This document shows, piece after piece, positions 41,969 to 48,717 of a stretch of DNA of 48,717 bases. Source of the stretch: an uncultured Gilliamella sp. Its GTDB lineage: Bacteria > Pseudomonadota > Gammaproteobacteria > Enterobacterales > Orbaceae. The stretch lies in NCBI GenBank assembly GCA_946477995.1, contig CAMLAI010000005.1, positions 1 through 48,717 of the forward strand. The letters run 5' to 3'. The first letter of the stretch is position 1. Each line of letters begins with the position of its first letter. The notes beneath the pieces are model-generated. The model was not told the DNA's origin, searched no databases, and saw only the letters and a list, made by a program, of their open reading frames with translations. The translations under genes and the position numbers were made by a program.

Positions 41969-43793
41969 GAATATATTGTTGCCAAGACAATGCTCTTGTC
42001 ACTTCACACTGATTACTTGTCGATAATTTTCCTGTCATTCCATCTAAAAAATTAGGTTGATAAGAATCTAATTGATTAAAGCGGTTTGCCAGTCTCCATG
42101 CATCAATGCCCATCGCGTATAAACGCAATAATGAATAATCTTTCTGAATATTGCTTGGTATTATTTCTAACATATTATCGGTGCGATTAATGATCATTGG
42201 AATATCAGCATATTCCGTTTTATTCATATCGTAGTTAAAATCATTAGATGCATTGGCTACATGGCTTTTTGAACTGGTATAAATCATTATCTGAGATAAG
42301 TTAGTTCCCGATTTAGCCGCCCCCATATCTAACATAGGTTTAATTAGGGTTAGTTCATCATAAGAAGAGTAGATATAAATAGCATCAAAACTAGCTGATT
42401 GTTCAGGCGGTACCGGCTGAGTAGTTGCATCATTGATTAAAATAGGTGAGCCACTCAGGCTGATTCCACTATTTTGATTCATATTCGCACTTAATGAACT
42501 TTTATTGCCAAAATATTGCACATAAGCTTGAGAATTATTAGCAGATAATTGTGACCACTGTTTAGCAAAAGTTTGCGCGACACGTTTGCCTAAATCATTT
42601 TGTGGCACAAGCAGTAGGGGTTTCACCTTACTTTGCGCATAAATATGATCGGCAGCATCCTTTGCTTCATCTTCTGGTGATAGTGCAAAAAAGCACATTT
42701 TATTCGTCGATATTGTATTATTATCAACTTTATTGAGTGCTAAAACCGGTATGCTTGGTGCTAATTGTTTTATTTTAACAACTTCATCTTTGAGCAAAGG
42801 ACCAACGATGAGTTCAACATTTTGCTCTTTTGCTTGCTGAATAAGTGTATCCATTGGCGCACTTGTTGTGTCGAGTAAAACGACATTTTGCTGTGGTTCT
42901 TGCGGGAAGAACTTTATTGCATCACTGTAACCTTGCTTAATTGTGTCGCCGAATATACGTGATGAACCATTTAATGGTAATAATAAAGCTACTTTTTTCG
43001 CATTCGTGTCTGCGGCAGCTAAGGTCTGCTCACCAGTCAATATTGGTAGGATATTTTTAGCTGGATGATCTGGATACTGGGTTAGCCAATCAGCAACAGC
43101 TTGTTTTAATGCTTGCTTTTGTTTTTGCGTTTTCTCGGCTATCACTTCTGGTGTATCACCTTCTTGCGTAGTGGGAGCTTTACTGTTGTTTGTGTACGCA
43201 TAACTTAAATTAATCCAACCTTGTAAAATGCTGTCATCTTCGTTGACAACAATTGAATTAATTTCATTTACGTTTAACTTGCTAAAGAAATTCCAAGTAT
43301 TATTTAGTATCTGTTTTTTTTGATTTTCTGGCGCATATTTTTCTAATTCAGTATAGTCATGAGCTTGTGCATTAATCTCTTTATTTTTTTCATCACTACT
43401 GAGTTTAATAGTATAGTAACGGTATAACTGAGCTTGAGTTAAGCCTTGAGTAGAAAATTGATTAAAATCAAATGACTTTCCTGATTTTACTGCAATTTCA
43501 CCAAGTAATAATGTTCGCTCTTGTTGTTGCTTAGCATCAAGGTGGGATGATATTTGCGATAGTAATCCATCAGCTTTAGCTAGTTGATTTTCTTTCACTA
43601 AAGCCTGAATAGCCATTAACTGCCAATTGGTTTTGGCGTAACCAGAACTTTTATCAGCTTGTGATAAATAATAACTAGAATTTTTATTCTGGTCATAATC
43701 AGTCATTACTTGTGGCTTATTGGCAGGACATCCAGCCAATAAGGTAAACAATGTAAGTATTAGCATTGCATAAAAGGACCGTTTTAAATTCAT
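41931..43793 (-). CDS. lpoA: Penicillin-binding protein activator LpoA
   Basis: Lipoprotein signal MNLKRSFYAMLILTLFTLLAGC; periplasmic-binding-like C-terminal domain (VALLLPLNGSSRIFGDTIKQGYSDAI). Track start 43907; ATG at 43793 is likelier. Confidence 0.9.
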   Translation of the reverse strand: MNLKRSFYAMLILTLFTLLAGCPANKPQVMTDYDQNKNSSYYLSQADKSSGYAKTNWQLMAIQALVKENQLAKADGLLSQISSHLDAKQQQERTLLLGEIAVKSGKSFDFNQFSTQGLTQAQLYRYYTIKLSSDEKNKEINAQAHDYTELEKYAPENQKKQILNNTWNFFSKLNVNEINSIVVNEDDSILQGWINLSYAYTNNSKAPTTQEGDTPEVIAEKTQKQKQALKQAVADWLTQYPDHPAKNILPILTGEQTLAAADTNAKKVALLLPLNGSSRIFGDTIKQGYSDAIKFFPQEPQQNVVLLDTTSAPMDTLIQQAKEQNVELIVGPLLKDEVVKIKQLAPSIPVLALNKVDNNTISTNKMCFFALSPEDEAKDAADHIYAQSKVKPLLLVPQNDLGKRVAQTFAKQWSQLSANNSQAYVQYFGNKSSLSANMNQNSGISLSGSPILINDATTQPVPPEQSASFDAIYIYSSYDELTLIKPMLDMGAAKSGTNLSQIMIYTSSKSHVANASNDFNYDMNKTEYADIPMIINRTDNMLEIIPSNIQKDYSLLRLYAMGIDAWRLANRFNQLDSYQPNFLDGMTGKLSTSNQCEVTRALSWQQYIHGSTQTTTTSEE

Positions 43794-43815
43794 ACACCTA
43801 TTCTCTTGTAATTTG

Positions 43816-44898
43816 TTATCCCCAAATCCGCTGTACGTGCACAGTAATTTCTTCGCGATCATGATATAACTGTTTAGCCTGAATTTGGACGTTAATTTGT
43901 TTACCATTTAATTCTTCATGAAGTAGCAACAAGTTTTGTGTTACTTCTTCATATCGCTTTTTCATTGGTAATTTCAGGTTAAAAATGGTTTCTCGACACC
44001 AACCATTAATAAGCCATTTGGCAATTAATTGTGTTACTTTAGTTGGTTTTTCAACCATATCACAGACCAACCAATAAATATTATGCTTTTTTGGCACAAA
44101 TTTAAAGCCATCTTCACGATAATGTTTTACTTGTCCTGTTTCCATCAATTTTTTATCCATTGGACCATTATCAATGGCATAAACCATCATATTTCGTTTA
44201 ACGAGTTGATAAGTCCAACCGCCTGGACAAGCACCTAAATCGACCGCATTTAAACCACCTCTTAATCGTTCATCCCATTCTTCGTATGGAATAAAAATAT
44301 GGAAAGCTTCTTCCAATTTTAAGGTAGAACGGCTAGGCGCATCGCTTGGAAATTTTAGCCGAGGTATCCCCATATAAAATGGCGAATTATTTTGACTTAA
44401 CGAATAGCCAATATAGCAACTCTGACTATTAATAAAGAATAGATGAATGACGGGCCTTGATGGATTTTCCACTTTCAATAAGATACGTTTATGTCTTAAA
44501 GCTTGACGAAGAGGAACAGTAAATTTACGACAAAATCCTATCAGTTCTTTTCCTTCATTAGTATCAGCTACTTCTACCCGTAAATCACCGGCTTTCTCTA
44601 TTAAGCCTGATAATGAATCTATGATGGGAGAAATACGGTCATGGTTAGGTAGATCGGTTAATAGATCACCGGCTGCAAACATTTGCCGCGCAAAAATTAA
44701 TGTTCGAAAAGATAACGTTTTAATCAAGTGTTGAGCATCGCCATCTTGGTAGCATTCAAAAATAACATAACCACTATTTTCTTTTACTTTAGCAAAACCA
44801 AATACTGCTTTTTGTGATGCTTTATCAGTGATTTCAGCCGCACACTCTTTTTCGAATCCTTGGCGACAATACAAAATAATTTTATTTAGTTTTTGCAT
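43816..44898 (-). CDS. rlmM: 23S rRNA (cytidine(2498)-2'-O)-methyltransferase RlmM
   Basis: [21 protein letters not shown]...[29 protein letters not shown]. Track start 44985; MQKLNK at 44898 is likelier. Confidence 0.93.
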   Translation of the reverse strand: MQKLNKIILYCRQGFEKECAAEITDKASQKAVFGFAKVKENSGYVIFECYQDGDAQHLIKTLSFRTLIFARQMFAAGDLLTDLPNHDRISPIIDSLSGLIEKAGDLRVEVADTNEGKELIGFCRKFTVPLRQALRHKRILLKVENPSRPVIHLFFINSQSCYIGYSLSQNNSPFYMGIPRLKFPSDAPSRSTLKLEEAFHIFIPYEEWDERLRGGLNAVDLGACPGGWTYQLVKRNMMVYAIDNGPMDKKLMETGQVKHYREDGFKFVPKKHNIYWLVCDMVEKPTKVTQLIAKWLINGWCRETIFNLKLPMKKRYEEVTQNLLLLHEELNGKQINVQIQAKQLYHDREEITVHVQRIWG

Positions 44899-44944
44899 AT
44901 TGTAATTTTTACTCTTCTTCTCAACACGATTTAATGAGCGGATA

Positions 44945-45895
44945 TTAATCAGATTGTACACTATCTGTATATAAAGGAGCTTCACCTTTAGGGCGCGTTT
45001 TAAAACGTCTATGTAACCACATATATTGTTCCGGCGCTTTTAAGATTTCATGCTCAATGGCTTTATTCATAAACGTGGCAGCAAGTACATCATCATCGAT
45101 TGGATAACCTTCAAGCACAGGCGTTACATCAACAATATAGTGACCTTTTTTTTCACGTTTAGGTGTAAACGGTATAATTGCAGGTTGCCCCAGCTTAACG
45201 AGAATTCGAGTTCCGATTGTGGTTGCTGCTTTTTCAACAGAAAATAATGGTGCAAATACACTATTTTTAGGGCCATAATCATGGTCTGGCGCGTACCAAA
45301 GTAATTCACCATTTTTTAATGCCCGAATCATACCTTTGGTATTGTAACGATCTAACATATATTTGTTTGATTTTAGTCGGCCTTTAAGCTGCACATAGTC
45401 CATTACCAGATTATCATTAGGACGATAAACGCCAACACCTGGGTGACTCATACCTAAAATTCGAGCACCTAATTCGAGTGTTAAGAAATGAATTCCAATT
45501 AATAAAACACCTTGTCCTGATTGCTGTACCTTTGTAATATAATCATCACCCACTATAGAAGAATGCTTAGCTAAACGTCTATCGGACCAAAACCAAGCCA
45601 TACCCGTTTCAAAAATAGCTAATCCAGTCGAAATAAAATTATCACGCAGTAGCGCGTCGCGTTCTTGTTGTGATTTGTCGGGAAAACAAAGTTTAAGATT
45701 TTGTTTTGCAGTTTCTTTTCGCTTCCCAATTAACTTCATTGAAAGTAAACCTAATGATTTACCTAGTTGATAAATTATTGGATAGGGTAACAATACCAAT
45801 AAATATAAAAAACCAATTCCTAACCACGTTAACCAGTAACGAGGATGTAATAAATGCTTAGTAAAAACGGGACGAATTTCCTGATTTTGACTCAT
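44945..45895 (-). CDS. lpxL: Kdo2-lipid IVA acyltransferase (LpxL/LpxP family)
   Basis: [49 protein letters not shown] (HX4E), [18 protein letters not shown]. Track start 45922; MSQNQ at 45895 is likelier. Confidence 0.88.
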   Translation of the reverse strand: MSQNQEIRPVFTKHLLHPRYWLTWLGIGFLYLLVLLPYPIIYQLGKSLGLLSMKLIGKRKETAKQNLKLCFPDKSQQERDALLRDNFISTGLAIFETGMAWFWSDRRLAKHSSIVGDDYITKVQQSGQGVLLIGIHFLTLELGARILGMSHPGVGVYRPNDNLVMDYVQLKGRLKSNKYMLDRYNTKGMIRALKNGELLWYAPDHDYGPKNSVFAPLFSVEKAATTIGTRILVKLGQPAIIPFTPKREKKGHYIVDVTPVLEGYPIDDDVLAATFMNKAIEHEILKAPEQYMWLHRRFKTRPKGEAPLYTDSVQSD

Positions 45896-46029
45896 ATTAA
45901 GATCAATTAATGATTTAAACAAAGTTAACTATTATATACCAATCTTGGCTCAATATGCAGGAAAATAACATTCCGATTGACAAAATCGGCTATTGTTACA
46001 TGATGCGTTCAATCATAAAAAGAGAGATT

Positions 46030-46066
46030 AAAAAAAATATTGGGATTAATTTGATTAATCCCAATA
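46030..46066 (-). terminator. Rho-independent terminator of rppH-lgt-thyA
   Basis: TATTGGGATTAAT-ttg-ATTAATCCCAATA 13-bp stem; reverse strand runs into a T-rich tract. Confidence 0.8.
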
Positions 46067-46139
46067 ATACTATTGTTAACTTATGTATGAGTAAAAAAAT
46101 AGATTAAACGTATTTTTTATCATAATACTTCAACATACT

Positions 46140-46934
46140 TTACACTGCGACTGGCGCCTTGATGGCAGGATAAGGATCATAATCAACAATCTCAAAATCC
46201 TCAAATTCGTAATCAAAAATTGTTGGCGGTTTACGCTTTATCAATAATTTTGGTAATGATCTTGGCTCTCGACTTAATTGCAGCTTAGTTTGATCCATAT
46301 GATTTGAGTATAGATGGGTATCCCCTCCCGTCCAAACAAAATCACCAACCTCCAAATTACACTGCTGAGCAATCATATGTATTAAGAGTGAATAACTTGC
46401 AATGTTGAACGGTAATCCCAAAAATACATCACATGAGCGTTGATAGAGTTGACAAGAAAGTTTACCTTGCGCAACATAAAATTGAAAAAATGCATGACAT
46501 GGTGCTAATGCCATTTGATCAAGTTCACCGACATTCCATGCAGAAACTATCATACGCCTTGAATCAGGATCATTTTTAATTTGTTCAATTAATTGAGTAA
46601 TTTGATCTATTTGACGGCCATCGGCAGCTCCCCAAGCCCGCCATTGTTTACCATATACTGGGCCTAAATCACCATTTTCATCGGCCCATTCATCCCAAAT
46701 AGTCACTTTATTATCCTGTAAATAACGGATATTAGTATCCCCTTTCAAAAACCAAAGTAGTTCATGAATAATAGAACGTAAATGACATTTTTTTGTTGTG
46801 ACTAATGGAAAGCCATCTTGCAAATTAAATCGCATCTGATGACCAAAGATCGATAATGTACCCGTTCCAGTTCGATCAGATTTAGGTGTCCCTTCTGCTA
46901 AAATTTTTTGCATCAGCGCTAAATATTGTTTCAT
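46140..46934 (-). CDS. thyA: Thymidylate synthase
   Basis: 264-aa [66 protein letters not shown]. Confidence 0.98.
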   Translation of the reverse strand: MKQYLALMQKILAEGTPKSDRTGTGTLSIFGHQMRFNLQDGFPLVTTKKCHLRSIIHELLWFLKGDTNIRYLQDNKVTIWDEWADENGDLGPVYGKQWRAWGAADGRQIDQITQLIEQIKNDPDSRRMIVSAWNVGELDQMALAPCHAFFQFYVAQGKLSCQLYQRSCDVFLGLPFNIASYSLLIHMIAQQCNLEVGDFVWTGGDTHLYSNHMDQTKLQLSREPRSLPKLLIKRKPPTIFDYEFEDFEIVDYDPYPAIKAPVAV

Positions 46935-47800
46935 CGTTTAATCGCCTTACGGTTAAATCTATATGCATATAACAGAATCAAAATACCTCCAATAATCATT
47001 GGTAGGCATAAAATTTGTCCCATACTTATCATATTTAAGAATAAGCCTATTTGTTCGTCCGGTTGTCTAAAAAATTCTATGACAAACCGGAATAAACCAT
47101 AGCAAAGTAAAAATAGACCAGATACAGCACCAACAGGTCTATGTTTACGGATAAATAAATTCAAAATAATAAATAATACTATTCCTTCAAACAACATTTC
47201 ATAAAGCTGCGAAGGATGCCTTGGTAAAATACCATTAAGCTGAGTATAAAGAGAAAACCATTCAGGATGAGACTGTACATACATAAAATCAGCATGAGAC
47301 GAGGTTGGAAATAGCATACCAATATGTGAGTGCGTTACGCGTCCCCACAATTCACCATTAATAAAATTACCAAAACGTCCAAACATTAACCCAATAGGAA
47401 CTAAAGGTGCAACAAAATCAGCTACTTGCATAAAGGTTTTGTGTGTTATTTTAGCAAAAATCGCAATGACACAAATCGCACCTATTAAACCACCATGGAA
47501 TGACATGCCGCCTTCCCAAACTTTAAACAAAATAACCGGATCTTTAATAAACGCATCAAAGTTATAAAACAAAATATAACCAAGACGGCCACCGATAAAG
47601 AGTCCTAAAAAACCCCAAAATAATAAATTTTCAACCTGTTGTGTAGTCCATTGACTATTTGGCTTTCTTGCGCGGCGCTTAGCTAAATAAAGCGCGCCCA
47701 ATACACCAAATAAGTACATTGCACCATACCAATGTAGCGAAATAGGACCAATCGAAAAAGCAATTGGATCAAAATTAGGAAATTGTAAGTATTGATTCAT
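46931..47800 (-). CDS. lgt: Prolipoprotein diacylglyceryl transferase
   Basis: 289-aa [52 protein letters not shown]; 4-nt overlap with thyA. Confidence 0.97.
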   Translation of the reverse strand: MNQYLQFPNFDPIAFSIGPISLHWYGAMYLFGVLGALYLAKRRARKPNSQWTTQQVENLLFWGFLGLFIGGRLGYILFYNFDAFIKDPVILFKVWEGGMSFHGGLIGAICVIAIFAKITHKTFMQVADFVAPLVPIGLMFGRFGNFINGELWGRVTHSHIGMLFPTSSHADFMYVQSHPEWFSLYTQLNGILPRHPSQLYEMLFEGIVLFIILNLFIRKHRPVGAVSGLFLLCYGLFRFVIEFFRQPDEQIGLFLNMISMGQILCLPMIIGGILILLYAYRFNRKAIKR

Positions 47801-48369
47801 TTTTTTATACGCTGTTTATTTTTTCGTTTATGAGCAAAGAAATTAAATCGTTTCTTTTTAGAAACATTAACTGTTGGCACTTCTATCTCTGACTGTATAG
47901 TAAAAACTGGCAAAGAAAATTCTTTCATTGCTTTTCGATAGACATCACGTTTAAAGGCAATAACTTGACGAATAGGATACCAATAACTCACCCATTTCCA
48001 ATCATCAAATTCTGGAGTCGAAGACGTATTAAGATTAATTACTGATGTATCAGAAATCAATTCTAATAAAAACCATTTCTGCTTCTGCCCTATGCATACA
48101 GGTTGATTTTCCCAACGAATCATTCGTTTAGGTAATTTATAACGCAACCAACCATTAGTTACAGACAAAATTTTCACATCTTTGGGTAATAATCCTACCT
48201 CTTCGTTTAATTCACGAAACATTGCCTGCTCAGGCGTTTCGTTTAGTTTAATTCCGCCCTGAGGAAACTGCCAAGAATTTTGTCCATAACGACGAGCCCA
48301 AAGAACTTGACCATACCTGTTACAAATAACTATTCCTACATTTGGACGGTAGCCATCATTATCGATCAC
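47797..48369 (-). CDS. rppH: RNA pyrophosphohydrolase RppH
   Basis: 190-aa Nudix [63 protein letters not shown]; 4-nt overlap with lgt. Confidence 0.95.
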   Translation of the reverse strand: MIDNDGYRPNVGIVICNRYGQVLWARRYGQNSWQFPQGGIKLNETPEQAMFRELNEEVGLLPKDVKILSVTNGWLRYKLPKRMIRWENQPVCIGQKQKWFLLELISDTSVINLNTSSTPEFDDWKWVSYWYPIRQVIAFKRDVYRKAMKEFSLPVFTIQSEIEVPTVNVSKKKRFNFFAHKRKNKQRIKK

Positions 48370-48640
48370 TGACTACCTCAAAAAATTATTTTTCTATATC
48401 TAAATTGTTTCATACATACAGAAATAAATAAATAGGAAAATGAATTTATCAAGCAAATATACTTTTAATCAGCTATTTTTTAGATAATTTAACTCTTATA
48501 ACAATGCTTATTATAGCAAAGTGAATTTATATGACTAAACTACCAAGAAAGCCGCATAAGTTATAAATACTTCATAATGCACTACTGAGAAAAATATGAA
48601 ATCGCATCTTCTATTGTTGTGATTTAAATATTACATATGG

Positions 48641-48717
48641 TTACTGATGTTGTACCAATTTGGGAATAGCTTTACGTTCACGAATAGGCGGAACGCGTTG
48701 CCATAGATTAGTCGGCG
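48641..48717 (-). CDS. C-terminal fragment of an unidentified protein, 5' part outside window
   Basis: Reverse-strand frame open from the window edge to TAA at 48641: ...PTNLWQRVPPIRERKAIPKLVQHQ*. Short, unassigned. Confidence 0.35.
   Translation of the reverse strand, partial: PTNLWQRVPPIRERKAIPKLVQHQ

Noticed and set aside
1-48717. CRISPR arrays, insertion sequences, prophage, tRNA/rRNA genes
   Set aside because: No regularly spaced repeats, transposase/integrase-like ORFs or tRNA cloverleaf-like segments noticed by eye; a tRNAscan/ISfinder run would be needed to exclude them formally.

Overview
The window is an AT-rich, gene-dense, mostly core chromosomal segment of a gammaproteobacterium. 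Protein similarity suggests an Orbaceae/Gilliamella-like or Pasteurellales/Enterobacterales-related genome, but this is inferred from recalled family sequences and no search was run. I count about 45 genes. They include sdaC (partial), proS, bepA, rluC, dsbB, rluA, rdgB, rapZ, yibQ, envC, glyQS, ybaK, hupA-yjaG-hemE, argP/rpiA/serA, a complete glucitol PTS operon (srlAEBDMR), dps, mutH, argA, two YdiM/YdiN-type MFS genes, aroL, a ydiL-like gene, an atypical aroE, rpmB-rpmG, a gltP-type symporter, gyrA, diaA-yraN-lpoA-rlmM-lpxL and thyA-lgt-rppH. I saw no CRISPR array, phage, insertion sequence, rRNA or tRNA. The most interesting signals are regulatory or organisational: (i) an aroE-like/ydiL/aroL/MFS/MFS cluster resembling a rewired E. 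coli ydiLMN-ydiB locus, with an exact TyrR box (TGTAAA-N6-TTTACA) upstream of aroL; (ii) a 19-bp-arm perfect inverted repeat upstream of srlA, with a related copy upstream of srlR; (iii) an ARG-box-like palindrome at argA; (iv) a near-consensus CRP site plus an unassigned TTTTGATAC repeat/palindrome upstream of sdaC; (v) a structured rpmB leader; (vi) a 34-aa acidic insertion in the GyrA C-terminal domain; and (vii) two roughly 0.8-kb ORF-poor intergenic regions that may be gene remnants. I found no convincing wholly novel multi-gene system.
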